Of a DNA stretch of 64,000 nucleotides, positions 24,951-39,900 are shown in pieces (position 1 is the stretch's first letter; each line of letters starts with the position of its first letter). A model generated the notes under the pieces. That model saw only the letters and a list, made by a program, of their open reading frames with translations. It had not been told where the DNA came from and did no database searches. This DNA is from Chaetoderma sp. LZ-2023a (Eukaryota; Mollusca; Caudofoveata; Chaetodermatida; Chaetodermatidae), in NCBI GenBank assembly GCA_034401795.1, contig CM067366.1, forward strand, positions 68,626,014 through 68,690,013, in the 5' to 3' direction. Position numbers and translations under genes: made by a program.

Positions 24951-27900
24951 CACAAATACTTGATTAAATATTAAATGTTCTTCGGGCCAGGTAAGCTTGT
25001 GCCATGGCCATCCGTCAAATCGCATCCTCATTTATACGTTGACCGATTTCGACCAAATTTTGCCAGAACTTCTATACAGCATTTGGATTGATAAATTTTT
25101 CTGGTGGCCATCTTGGATTTTCCGAAAATCATTTAAAATGCTACTCCAATATAAATGTCCCGACTTCAACGAAACTTGGGTTGACTAATTCTATCCTGGT
25201 AGGTTTCAACACTTCTAACGAGAGTTCTGATTGTTCAATATTTCCGCCGGACAATCTGGGATTTTCTGAAAATTTCTGTAAATCATTAAAAAGCTACTCC
25301 TCATTAACCACTTGGATGATTTCAAGCAAACTCGGTTGGAAGGGCTCTAGAGTCGTATGCTTCAGAACTTGTATACAGAATTGATCAATTTTTTGTCGTC
25401 CATCTTAAATTTTCTGAAAAAAGGCGGGAAATTGTTTTAAATGCTACTCATTAACTACTTGAGCAATTTCAACTGGACTTGGCTGATAGTATATTAGGCT
25501 GGTTGATTTCAGACTGTGTTTACAGAATTTTGATTGGTTCATTTTTCTTGTTTTATTGGCTGGCTGGAACCTAAGATTCAATTTGATTGTGTGGTCTGTG
25601 TTCATCATTAATTTCCCACTAAATATTGATTGTACCGAATTTCTAAATTTGTATTTTATGTCTTGCTACTGCTGAATTAGAGTATTATGTCAGTTCAAAT
25701 GCTAATGGTACAAATGTTAATGATCCAGGTGGCCATTGGGCCTCTTCTTTATGCATGCGGATCATTTTAAAATCAATACACTCCTTCAATCAATCTGCGC
25801 GCAATGTTTAAAAAATAAATGAAATTGTATCTACTGTGTCGATAGAGCATTAGTAATCAGATTAATTTCCAAATCGCCAGCAGTTATAGCGTATTCTATC
25901 TGGGAATTAAAGTATTTGAATTATTTAATTGGAAGACTTTTAACATTGTTTTATATATTGTCAAATCTATGCCATTAAACCCAAAGGCAGTTATTATATG
26001 CATGTGACAATTTTTTCAGAATCTGGTTGCTGAGAACTCTGCCCTTCCAATGATGGATAATTCACAACTGGAGGTTGAGTCACCAACACCCAACCACAAG
26101 CGACTCAGTATTGGAGAAAGGGAGGACCTAGTCGGAATTGGTATGTGTAAATTAACCCTTTAACCCGCGAATTAAAAAAATAAATTCAATTTTCTCATAG
26201 AGAATGACCATTTGCAGACCAGAAGATGGGGTTTTTTTAATTTACCACTGGAATGACTGGCTCGGTTATCGCAAATGGACATTTCTCAAGACCACTGCAG
26301 AAGCTGTTTTTGGCTGATATGAGTGTTAAAGGGTTAACACAGAACAAAAATGTTTCAGTTTCATTTCTTTTAATGAGATTAACGGATCTTTGGATTGGAA
26401 ACATTATTGCTGTCTGAGACAGCTTTCATTATTTCCAAAATTTACACCAGCCATTCATCTGCTACTCACGCTGTAAGAATTAACCCTCTAACACTCATAT
26501 CAGCCAAAAACGACTTATGTAGTGGTCTTGAGAAATGTCCATTTGCAGACCAAGAGAAGAGTATTTTTTATATTTACCACTGTAATAACTGGCTCCATAA
26601 CCGAGCCAGTCATTCCAGTGGTAAGTTTTCAAAAATAGGCTTCTCTTGGTCCATTGAACAAATTCGAGGGTTAAAACATTAATTAGACAGTAAAAAAATA
26701 ACACTGTTTTTGTAATTATGGGAATTAACTTGAGTGACAGTTCAGAATCCTAAATACAATAGTTGTCTCCCTTTGTTTCATACTGCATGTTGTAGTCAAG
26801 GGAAGTAATTCTGCTGATAAGTCAATATCATCTTGAGGACAATAAAAGTTGCCTCCCCGGTTGCATACCTATGAGCTGACTTTTGTGTGTAGATGAACTG
26901 ACCATGAAATGTTTTAACATTTTCTTTCACACACAGTCACTAGATTATTGCTTTCTGAACTATTGACCATGTGGATAATATAACTACATTAACCCTTTAA
27001 GGGCTAGTGCAGTGGTTTTGAGAATTGCCCGACACGATTGTTGTTAGCTCACCTGACCTGAAAGGCCAAGTGAGGTTATGCCATGGCGGCCGTCCGTTCA
27101 TCCGTCCGTCCATCCGTCAAATTGCTTCATCTTAACGGTTTGACCGAGTTCAAACAAATTTGGCTGGAATGATCCTAAGCTGCTACCCTCCGGACAATTT
27201 TTTTTTCAGAATTTTGATTGAGCAATATTTTGGATGAAAATCTTAGAATTTATGAAAAACCTACCGGAAATGGTCAAAATCGTACTCCTCCTTCATTGCT
27301 TGACATATTTCAACCAAATTTGTATAGATGCATTCTATGGTGGTAGGCTTTAGAGCTTCTTTTCAGAATTTTGATTGATAAATTTTTTGGGTGAAAATCT
27401 GAGATTTTTTTTTTAAATATACCGGAAATGCTCAAAATGCTACTCCTCCTTAGCTGCTTCACATATTTCAACCAAATTTGACTAGATGCAGTCTATGGTG
27501 GTAGGCTCTAGAACCTCTTCAGAATTTTGATTGAGCAGTTTTTTGGCTGAAAAATCTACTGGAAATGGTCAAAATGCTACTCCTCTTTCGTTGCTTGATA
27601 TATTTACCCAAATTTGTATAGATGCATTCTATGGTGGTAGGCTCTAGAGCAGCTTTTCAGAATTTTGATTGATAAATTTTTGGGGTGAAAATCTGATATT
27701 TTGTGAAAAATCTACCAGAAATGGTCAAAATACTACTCTTCCATAGCTGCCTGACATATTTCAACCAAATTTAACTAGATGCTTTCTATGGTGGTAGGCT
27801 CTAGAATTTCTTTTCAGAATTTTGATTGATCAATTTTTTTGGTGAAAATCTTACATTTTATGAAAAATCAACCGGAAATGGTCAAAATGCTACTCCTCTT

Positions 27901-30900
27901 TAGCTGCATGACATATTTCGACCAAATTTGGCTAGATGCATTCTATTGTGGTAGACTCTAGAACGTCTATTCAGAATTTAGATTGATCAATTTTTTGGGT
28001 GAAAATCTTAGATTTTATGAAAACCCTACCGGAAATGGTGAAAATGCTACTCCTCCTTAGCTGCTGGACATATTTCAACCAAATTTGACTAGATGCATTG
28101 CATGATGGTAGGCTCTAGAACATTTATTCAGAGTTGTGATTGATACATTTTTTGGGTGAAAATCTGATTTTATGAAAAATTTACCGGAAATTATCAAAAC
28201 GCATCTCTTTCTTAACCGCTTCAAGGATTTCAACAAAATTGTGCTGGAATGATCCTATGTGAGTAGGCTCCAGATGCTGTATTCAGAATCTTGATTGGTC
28301 AATCTCTTGGGTGAAAATCATGATTTTGTTTTATGACATATTTACTGGAAATTCTCAAAACACATCTCCTTAACAGCTTGGCGGATTTTAACCAAATTTG
28401 ACTTTGATGATCCTACAGTGCTAGAATCTGGACTTTCTATTTAGAATTTTGATTGGTCGATTTTTCCGGTGGCCATCTGTTTAATGTAAAGATTCATGTA
28501 TATTTAAATGCGAATGTTTCAAATGCTAATGGTTCAGGTGAGCGTCAAAGGCCCTTGTACTCCTGGAGTAACTACGTCGATAACTGAGCCAGTTATTCCA
28601 GTGGTAAATGAGGATTCTAGTTTCTCAGTCAATCATATGACGTCGATCAACTATGTGCCGTATAGGAGGATATCATAATCAGTTATGTTATGAATGATGT
28701 GGCTTAGTTCATCACGAACACTTAATTGATGACGGACTAAGCGTTGTTGTACGAATTGTATGGCTTTACTATTTAATAAACATGCTTTTGAATATTTTGA
28801 AACAAATTTCACTGGTCGCTGTTGCTGCCATAGGCACAGTACCCAGTCAAATTAGTTCCAAAATATTCAACAGCTTATCTGTATTTTTTCTGGAAATTGA
28901 TAATCAGGGAGTTCAGGGATCGATTGATCTGGACACGGGCAAAGTGTAGGCGGAACTTAGCTAGAGATGGGCAGTGCAAAGCTAGAATTGGATTCCTCCA
29001 TTGTAAAAAAATCTTGCCCATCCAGGGACTGCCCTACCCATTCGCCAATTAGCCAAATGCTAGTAAAACTGAGATCTGGCTAATGGAATGCAGGATTGGC
29101 TAAATATTTGGCTAATGATTAAAATCACACCATACATAATTTCAAAGTAGAATATCATTAAAATTAACTTTGAAAACGCATCTTAAAATAAATATTTATG
29201 TAACTAGTACTTATATATTATGTTTTATTGTAATCAAATAAACCCTGAAATCATAATATCTCAGAAATCGGCCATATAGACCAGCTGTTGAATATTTTGA
29301 AATTAATTTGACTGGAAGCTGTTGATGCCTTAGGCAGCAACAACTTCCAGGCAAATTAGTTTCAATATATTCAACATAATCTTGTATCTGGTATGCAGCA
29401 TTCGGTTGAAATGGGTACCTGGTGGTCATAGAACGTAGACATTCGAAAACATTGGCTAAAATAGTTCAGATTTGGCTACGGAAAAGGGTAGTTGGCTAAT
29501 CTATTGGTTAGCAATTTGTGAAAGCCAGGTCTGTCCCTGCCCATCAGATCATCATTGACTAGCAGAAATTTCCATTTTCGTGACCAGTCTTGATCTTTAA
29601 AGGATTAACTCACAGTATTTACATTTGAACATTATTATGAATGAATATGTGGATTAAAATAAATAATTAAAACTTAAACACGCTCTGCATCAGTCGGTTT
29701 CATCATGTTTTTAGCCATTGTGAACAACTGGTCATTTTAGGATGCTTTCGTGTACATATATTTGCATATAATGTATATGATACATTTGCATATTGCAGTG
29801 CACCGTGCCATGTACCCGTACCAGGCCCAGTTCCAGCAGGATCTCAGCTTTGAAGCGGGTGATACCATTATTGTGCTAGATGTCCTGGACAATGGCTGGT
29901 GGCATGGCCTAAAGGGAGAAGATAGCGGCTGGTTTCCGGGATCGTATGTCAGGGTAATGTACTCAGTTACTCATAGATTAACTGTATGCTTTTAATGGTC
30001 AAGGCAGCAAAAATGGCTTCTGCAGTGTTCTTGACAAATACCCATTTGCATGCCAATAGAAAAACTCTGCAAATATACCATTTGAATGATGGCCTCGATA
30101 ACTGAGCCAGTCATTTCAGTGGTCAATTTTCAAAAAAGGCTCCTTGTCCTGCAAATAGACATTCACTGAGCAAATATGTAAATTTTCTTGAAAAATCTTT
30201 ACCATTATGGCATTAAATTGAAATATGTCTAAGAATCATACAGAATTTGTGTTACCTGTATTGGTGAAACAGTTATATCTTAGCATATAGACATACACCA
30301 TGTAGGATGCCAACTCGTTTCAGAATATTCAACATAGCCAAGTATCTTCTAACCCTTTAACACTCATATCAGCCCAAAATGCCTGCTCCAGTGGTCTTGA
30401 GAAATGTCCATTTGCAGACCAAGAGAAGACTGTTTTTGAAAATTTGCTCCTGGAATAACTCAATAACCGAGCCAGTCATTCCAGTGATCAATTTTCAAAA
30501 ATAGTCTTCTCTTGGTCTGCAAATGGACATTTTCTATGAGAAAATTGAAATTTTCTTGAAAAAATTTGAGGGTTAAATGTTTATGGTGGAGTTGCTTAAA
30601 TTCGTGAGTACTGAAATTCGTGAATTTGTTTTTATCGCTCTCGTTCTATGTTGTAACGTTGCATGGAACGCGTCTACACAGTAGCCATGTTTTGATTGAC
30701 AGTTCTGAAGCTTTTGACAAAGCTTTGAGCAAAATACGGTCAAAACGAGAAACTTTTCATACAATTACTGATGGTAGTGATAAAAATTGCAAGCTTCCTT
30801 AATGCATTTTCTTAGATTACTTACTTGCGCTTATTTAGCACCTAAAATGAGCAATTTTTACAATCCAAAGTTACCACCTGCTTTGGTTATATTTTTTTGC

Positions 30901-33900
30901 CGCGTCGGATTAGCCTGATTGACGGGAGCGCGTCTAAATTTTATTGGAGAGGCTCTGGAGGAAGGGGTGGGTGCTTATTAATCATTTACCAAAGTGTCAA
31001 AATTAAGTGCACACATGGTTTTTTTAACGATAGAAATTTTTTTTATTCTTTCCTTTGTGCCTGCTGAACATGTTTTAAAGACCCTAGCGTTGGCTCATTT
31101 CTTCAGCTCATTAATATTTGTGAATTTCATGTGATGTCACTACCTAACGAAAGGGGTATCCATTTGGGGTTTTTCTTCTCTTCAGATGTGTCAACTGCTT
31201 TTATAGTTTATACATTCATTTGTAGGACAAATTTTTCGGTTAAAACGGGCAAAATTAGCAGTTGAAACATTCAACAAACTAATACAGTGATATTTAAGGA
31301 TTTACAAGCATGTACCAGACAGCTGAAGATGCATAATCACCAATTCACGAAATTCGGTACCACTATTTCACACATAACCTGGCAGGGTGGGTCAGTTCAA
31401 ATGCTTGGGATTTGTTTAAAAATTATAATTTTGTACTGAAATTTTTTCTTTTGTATTCGGAAGTGTTATTTCACATTGTGTTAAATTCTTGCGCAGATCT
31501 GTTTAAGAGTTTTCTTTCACAAGTGCATTACTTGCTTAGATTCACGAACTTCTGTACCCATAGTATATATCATGTTCAGTTGACATGGTTAATTGTAAGC
31601 ATTGGAAAACAATGGCTAAAATTAGTTACATGTTGGGTAAAAGTATCTATTAACGAATCATTACTTTGTGAAAGCCAGGTCAGGTCTTGAAAGTTTTTAA
31701 CAGCAGAACTATTTTACTTGATGGCTTGTCATATGCACAAACAACAGTAAATCATTTATAAGCATACATGTGCATGAAAACAGTAATTTTTTAAACGTTT
31801 TCAGTAACATGACTAATGAGCTATTAGCGAGACCATCATATCAACTGAATTAAAAATCAAGAATGTTGTTGCCAGAAACAGGCCAAATACACCCTGCAAC
31901 ATATTGGCATTTGTCATAAACGACCTTTCTGAATGTTTTACACCAAAAACCACCAAAAATTGAGTTCTCCCCCCCCCCCCCCCCCCCCCAAACGCCACAA
32001 CTGCCAGGATGGCCAACCACCAAACCGCCAAAAACCGGGAAACAAAAAAATGGCGAACCTCTTATGCCCATATTTCGTCACAACACCCTCCCCCCCCCCC
32101 CCCCCCCCCAAATCCCAACCGACCCCAACGACAGGTATAAACGGCGCGAACAACCAACGCTCAAATCATTCAGACTCTGGATCTCACAAAGTTAAGACTA
32201 AGCGTCAGACTTGCATTTCGGTCAGTCTTTTCCAGTCTAGACGTTATTACAGCTGAATTAAAAACCCATATCTTGCGCCAAATGGATAGCAGTGGAATTG
32301 TGCATGTATTGTTTCTGTTGTCTTATGTGACCAGTAAAGGGTTAACATGAGAGCCAATGGAAGGCGACCATACAAGGGTTATTTTACTATGATTAACCCT
32401 TTAACAATCAATCAGCCAAACCCGGCCTCTGTAATGTCTTGAGAAATGTCCATTTGCAGACCAAGAGAAGACTATTTTTGAAAATTTACCACTGGAATAA
32501 CTGGCTCGATAATCGAGCCAGTCATTCCAGTGGTAAATTTTCAAAAAAAGTTCTCTTGGTCTGAAAATGGAAACTTTCCTGACCAAATTTGAGAGTTAAA
32601 GGGTTAATAACTGTTGTTATTTTGTGCGTTTTAGATGCTCCAGAAGGAACTCAGTCAGACTGACTTGTATAGACATCCTACAGATTACCATAAACTCTCC
32701 AGTGATAGTTTCAAAAGATATACAGACCGTCAGAACTCACAACTATCACTTGTGCAGAACCATGTCTACGAGGATGAGGATGTCGATATGGGTCAGGATT
32801 CACAAGAATATAACACAAACAGAATGTCAGATTTCTCTGAACAAAATCAAACTGGAGCTGGTTCTCAGGATGATAAACGGGAAAGTCAATCCTCAGTGTA
32901 TATTAAGAAAAAACCATCGAGAAGAGCTCCAGTTCCCCCTGTACAAGCAAAACTAAAAAGTCGACCTTCGCGAACGCAGCGTCCTAATCGTCCAGCTCCA
33001 CCTCCACCACAAAACAGAGACTCCAAGGGAGATAATTCTAGTCAAGTGGACAGTATTAGTCACACGAGCAGTGGTAGTGATAAGTCGGATTCGATGTGGA
33101 ACAGCGGTGGTGATTCACATGGTAGATATGGAGGTGATGATAGTCGTGCAGAAAGTGAATCTCCGACAGGTATGGAGATCAGTGCTGGAGTTAAAGAGAA
33201 TCTGAATGATGACTATAAGAATGACAACCATGCGGATGCTAATCCAACATTTGTGCCACGGAAAAATGTCAAACCAAGAGTTGTAAAAGTTCCAAATAAG
33301 GGGTTGAAATTAGCGGCCGATCAAAGACCCCCGATTCGCCCGCCTCCACCACGGCCACCGCGAAGAAGGGACAGTGAAAGACTTAGTGACATTCTTAACA
33401 GACCTTCAGTATATGTTAGAGGTAATAGCAGTGAACCGAAAACGTTGAATAACAGTGATGCTAGTAATGTCTCTGGGTACAGGAAGCAAGACAATGCTGA
33501 TAGAGGAAATAGTAAAAACATGAACAGTAAGGTCCCCTTGTATACTCGCAATAATAGTGTTGAAAGTCCAATGAAAACGCGGAGTCTGAACCTAAATAAA
33601 GTCCAGAGTATGAAGGATAAGACAGATATCGGAGTCAAATATCGGAAGCCATTGCGCAAAAAATCTAACAGTTTGAAACTGAGTAAGGCAGATATTTCTG
33701 CACCAATCGCATTGGCGCATACAACTGCGACAATGTCATTTGACCAATCAGGTGAACTGATACAAAACGGGGACATTAATGATTTGTGTCATAATGGTGT
33801 CAATCATGGTGATGCTCATTTATCGGATACAGTTTCTGATGACATTTCCTCACCATTAGAGATCCAGTCAGATAAATCTCGTGATAGAAGCTCAATATCA

Positions 33901-36900
33901 AAGCCAACCCTTGCTCCAAAACCTGTGATTGATCCAAGTCTCTTACAAATTCGGCGTACTCCAAGTTCAGACATTGATAATGATGGTGCAAACAATAGAG
34001 TTGGTAGTGAAAGTCCGCCACCATTAGATGAGGTGAGTTATTCCACATCGGATTATCTGAAAAGCTTTGATACCGCTAAAGGAGACGATGCTCCACTCGC
34101 CATGTCTACTTTCCGACCGAGGAATAGTCACCCTCGATCGCCAATGAGTGATTTAAATAGTAATAATAGTAACAGTTATAATAATCAACAAGTCAGATCA
34201 GTGTCATCAGCTATTGCGATGGACAATGGTTCTTCGGAACGAGTGTTAGATTTAAATGCAGATGATGCACCGCCACATAAGAAGAAAGTCGCTCCTCCAA
34301 AGCCACCACGACCCAGATCCATCACGACCTCGGTAACAGAAGAGGCAGAAACTGAAATGAGGTGAGTTTGTGTATAATGTATCATATGTTCTATGCTGAT
34401 TATGCTACCACCCAAAAGTTGTCACGATGGACCTTTCCAGTTTTATCTATGCCCTGCCCAGCTAGCTAAGCTCCACCCACACCTGGCTCGTGTTAAGATT
34501 GATCGATCCCTGAACTCCATGACTCGATTTCCAGAAAACTATACAGATAAGCTGATGAATATTTTGATGCTAATTTGACTGGCAGCAACAGCGCTCAGCC
34601 AAATTAGTTTCAAAATATTTGACAGAATGCTTATTAAATAGTAAAGACATACAATTTGTATGTGTCGGACTATTAAGCGTTTAAGACGGAATAAACCGAG
34701 TCATTTAATAGGCATTGCAAATCGTAATGATTATGAGGTCATCCTACATTTACATTAGTTGATTATGACATCATATGATGGATGGATAAACTGGAAAGGT
34801 CAGTTGCCTTGGCTCATCCATCCCCAGTATCCACAATCTGTCTCTATTTAAGACTTTCGTGGTCAAGTTGACTAAAGGTGCCCTCTGTAGTGGTCTTGAG
34901 AAATGTCGATTTACAGGCCAAAAGAAGACTTATCTTTCACATTTTATCACTAGAATAACTGGCTCGATAACCGAGCCAGTCATTCCAATGATAAATTTTC
35001 AAAAATAGTCATTTTGACATTCCATGAGCAAAGATCTTTATTTTCTTGACCAATCGTAGCCATTTAAGATTGTTTTATTTCGCCTCCAGAAAATCATCTG
35101 TTCTTTCATCTACTAGCTCATCATCATGGACGTATTTTTGTGGTCTAATCCCCACCCACTATCAAGCCATTGTAATGGTTTAGATTAAGAGTGATCATGA
35201 AATTGAAATGATATTAATTGAATAAAATCACTCACAAATCTATCATAATCTATTTTGTCAAATAATATAAAAATAAGGTACTGCCACACATTCACTAATA
35301 ACTTTAAACGTCTAGCATCTTTTAGATCATATAATCACAATTTAAATCATAATACATGTGCCGGTTCAATACCAGAAAGATCTATCTCTTGAATGCAGAA
35401 TTTACATCATCTTTCACGAGTTTTGCAGGCATTTTCATCCGTGAATTGCTCGCTATTCTACTAAGTGTATTTTACAAAAGATTTTTAGTTTTGTTTGCTA
35501 AAATCTGTTTTAAAGTCAACAATGAATTTAATAAATCCTGTGTATATTTTTTTAAGATTGAGTCGGATAATGTAGTGAATGACTGACCAGTCGCATTGTA
35601 ATGGATTGCATTTTTAGCTATGCCCCGCCCATCTCTAGCTCAGCTCCACCCACATCTCGCTCGTGTTGGGATTGATCGATCTCTGAACTCTCTGACTATC
35701 AATTTCCAGAAAACTATACAGGTAAGCTGTTGAATACTTTGAAATTAATTTAGCTGGTTGCTGTTACTGCCTATGGCGGCAACAGTATCCAGTTAAATTA
35801 GTTTCAAAATATTCAACAGCATGTTTATTAACCCTTTAACCCTAGAATTTGTTTTTAAAATTTCAATTTTCTCATAGAAAATGTCCATTTGCAGTCCAAG
35901 AGAAGACTATTTTTGAAAATTTACAACTGCAGTCATTCCAGTGGCAAATTTTCAAAAATAGTCTTCACTTGGTCTGCAAATGGACATTTCTCAAGACCAC
36001 TGCAGAATCCGTTTTTGGCTGATATGAGTCTTAAAGGGTTAAATAGTAGAGACACAATTCGTTCAACGTATCGGACTATTGAGAGTTAGAGACGGGACGT
36101 ATAGACTCATTTATGACTTAATGATTACGACGTCATCCTACACACCGCTTAGCTGATTATGACATCATATGATAGATGGATACTCTGGAAAGATGAATTT
36201 TATCCTTTACAGCCAACATTTGCATTTTAGGAAGCACAATCACCTGTCAAAATATCTTGATGTTCACAATTTAATTAACTAGATCAAACAGCTTATGGTG
36301 CGCCATCACAAACCCCAACGTTCACCAGCTCGAATTGGAATTTACCCTGAATCTTTACACAAAATATGAATAAGAATGAGTCAGCGGGTTAAAGATCAGA
36401 GAGCTTTATATTGGCTTTTTTCTCACGTGGGAAGCAAAAGCGAGAGATAGGTATCACTTTTCCGGCGACGGCGTCAACGTTAAGTTTTTGCGTTTAGCAA
36501 ATCATCCTTGCCTGATTTAGTATTGCTTAATCCTACTGGAACCAAACTTAGACACGTGGTTCCAGTTATACATTTTCAAAAATAGTCGTCTCTTGGCCTG
36601 CAAATGGACATTCCTCAAGACCACTGCAGAGGCCAATTTTGGCCAGCTTGACCATTAAAGGGTTAATGCATGATGTATAAATGCATCTCTGGCTGAATAA
36701 GTTAAACACATTGAAATTTGCCTGAAAAAAACCTTGCTGGCTTAACAACAAAGTGTTCCTGTGTGTATTTATTGAGTTTTGATGATTTCAGACATAACTT
36801 TGCATAAGGCTTGAAAAAACCTATGAATGACTTGACAGAAGAACTAGGAAATAACACCTGGAACTGAATTTATTAAGAATTGTCTTTACTTTTTGTATCT

Positions 36901-39900
36901 TGTTTTGTTCATAGACCTCAAAAGAAGAAGACAACATTGCGTCAGGCAATTTCCTCATACAGGTCACGACAAGAAGGCGAGCTTAGTTTTGATGAGGGAA
37001 GTTTTATTAAGGAAATGTATCAGGTAGGTTGATTGATCCAACAAGCAAGCATATATGTGGTGCAATTTATGTGAAATTAATATTCTTTTGTAATTAATCC
37101 CACACGCTTTGAAAAGAATGTTGGGGATATGGCAATCGGCTACACCTGTGTGTCTCTTTGTCTGTATTGATTATAATAATACGACAGGTTCAATTATACT
37201 GGTCAGTGAAATATTTTCAAGAATGTATTTTTTCCATCCCAATCCTGGTTATTTATAAATCAAATTATCTCCCTTGGGCCTTGACCCATTTGACCACATA
37301 CAGATTAAGCCTGGAGCGGCACTAGGTATCTTGAATACACCACCTCGATGCTAAATCAATCTAGCATCAATACTTAGCCCAATGCAGAATTTGATCAATT
37401 GTTGGAACTAAACCAGCAGGAATACAATAACAGAACATGTACAATAATTGTTCTATGCATCCATCATCTAGCTAATTAGTTTTAACTAATCCAAGGGAAA
37501 TAACTCTTGTGTAACTGACATACAGATCAAGGGAGGTAATCCTGCTATATGATTAGTAGTTAAAAGCTAAAAAGTAGTAATCTTTTCATAAACAATTGGT
37601 ATTTTCGGTTTATTATCACTTTTTAGGTTGAAATTTGTTCAATGGTGTTGCGATAGACAACAACAGTCCCCTAGTCAAATTAGTCTCAAAATATTCACCA
37701 GCTTACCGTATGAATTTAAAGAAATCTTTTCTGGCAGATCAGCCATATTAAAATTAATTCATTCATTTTTGTTTGAACATAGCCCTCCTGATATAATAAA
37801 GACAATAATTCATTTCAATAATACCATTTCAAAATAGCTCCTTGGTGTTCCCTCAACAAACTATGACTGTGTTAAAGGCGTGAGACAGTTAGCGCCTTCA
37901 TCATTGAAACCTACAGCTATCAGAATATGTCATATCACTTCTCCTCTTAGCCCTTTAACTATTAAAGCAAAGGGCCATGGAACTAACAAATGCTCTTAAA
38001 TGATAGATTTAGATAATAATCACTGTATATAGCCACCAGTAAATACACAAATAAATCGGATTAATTTTTAAAAAGCAAATAAACACCATTTTATGTCACT
38101 CATGTGGTGCTGTGCGCTCTAGTGTACGTCGACCAACTAAATAATACCCGCTACAGCTGGTCATATAATCTCAGTTATATTTGCGTTAAACTGATTAGCC
38201 ATTACTGCCCAAAGGTAAAATAATGTCTAATCTTAAAACAATTTGACTGAAAGCCGTTGTTTCCAGAGACATGATCTGCATTCAGTTACACAAATTTCAA
38301 AATATTCAGTAGGCATCATGTTGCGACCTTGGAAACCAGTAAAAATCATTTTGACTGAAACGTGTTGCTTCCACCAGAAAGCGTACTTTTCAAATATAAT
38401 GTTTTCCAAAGAATCAATAGTGAATTAACAGTAATGAGTTAATCGCTCTACATCGGTGCCTATAGAGAATACTACTCATACCACTTGCGAAACTAAGTCG
38501 TCCGTCCGTCAACTTTTTCTTTAAACGACTTCTCAAGAACCACAGGGCCGATTTCAATTATATTTGGCAGGTATAACTCACATAGACATTTACTTTTATA
38601 CTACTTTAGGCTGACTTTAAATACACACTGTCTTCACCTATACATCATGACTGAATGAATAGCTTGTGCTATGCTGCAGCCCCACTTGAGCAGACAGGAA
38701 GAGAGGTCAAAGGTCTTACATATGCAATATGTTAACAGCAGGAAGCATCCTTAGGCCATAGGGATCCAAGTTTGTTCAAGCGAAGCCGATCGGCCACATC
38801 TTGGATTTTGGCCAATTTTAGGAAACGTTTTTAAAAATCTCGGCAACCAGTTTGTGGATTGAAGCAAACCCCATGAAATATGATCTAGGGCAAGAATGGT
38901 TCAGCAGTCATTTTGGTTGACCTAGTTTTAGTGAAAACAACTCCAGAACCGCTGATGGGATCGGGCCGAAATTTGGCAGATATGATTATGGACTAAGTGT
39001 CATTAAAGTTTGTTCAAGGGAAATTGATCCGTCTAAAAAACATTGCCACAGTGGGCCAATCAAAATATAGCGTGTTTGGCGGCCATATTGGATTTTTCTT
39101 ATTTGATAGATTTTGAGGCTGAAATTGGTTTTTTATATGTTTTTGGGTATTCTGATCTCAAATTTGCAATTTTCAAAACTGTCGGATAAAGTTTGGCAGC
39201 CATCTTGGCTCTTTTTCCCGCCAAAAGCCCACATGCAATTGGAAATTTTAAATGTCCTAGAACTGCTGGGCTGATTTCAATTATATTTGGCAGGAAGCAT
39301 CCTTAGGTTGTAGAGGTTCGAGTTTGTTCAAACGAAGCCAATCGGCCAATTTGTCTGGCAGTCATCTTGGATTTTGGCTGATTTTCAGAAATGTCTTTAA
39401 ATATCTTTGCCAAAACTGTTTGGGCGATTGATTCAAAACTCATAAAATATCATTTAGGGCACGAGCTGAACCAAGTTTGTTCAAGGGAACTTGATTTGCC
39501 AAATGGTTGGGCTCCCATCTTGGATGGCCTGGATTTTCATGAAAGCAACTTTGTCTCCAGGGCCACTGAACGGGCCAAAATTTTGGAGATATGATATTGA
39601 TGACTAAGGGCCTTTAAAGTTTGTTCAATAGAAGTTGATACATAAAGAAACATGGCCTCTGTTTTCTTGTTACAAGTCTGGTCAACTCATTAGAGTTCTA
39701 CTTATTGTTAGCTCACCTGGCCTGAAAAGCTTATGCCATGGTGGCCGTCCGTCGTCTGTCCATCCGTCATATCGCGTCTTCTTAACGGTTTGACCGATTT
39801 CAACGAAATTTGTCTGGAATGATCCTAAGCTGCTACCCTAATGGACTCTTTTTCAGGATTTTGATTGATCAATTTTTTGGGTGAAAATCTTAGATTTTAT

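Noticed and set aside
31933-32256. Proline-rich frame with poly-Pro runs
   Set aside because: Comes from two poly-C tracts; no splice signals in that frame.
32461-32560. Hairpins of the P family as tRNA or miRNA genes
   Set aside because: Found in about 35 copies with TTAA borders and no tRNA motifs; a MITE explains them, though small RNAs could still arise.
33321-33776. 151-codon frame on the - strand
   Set aside because: Antisense shadow of the giant coding exon 8.
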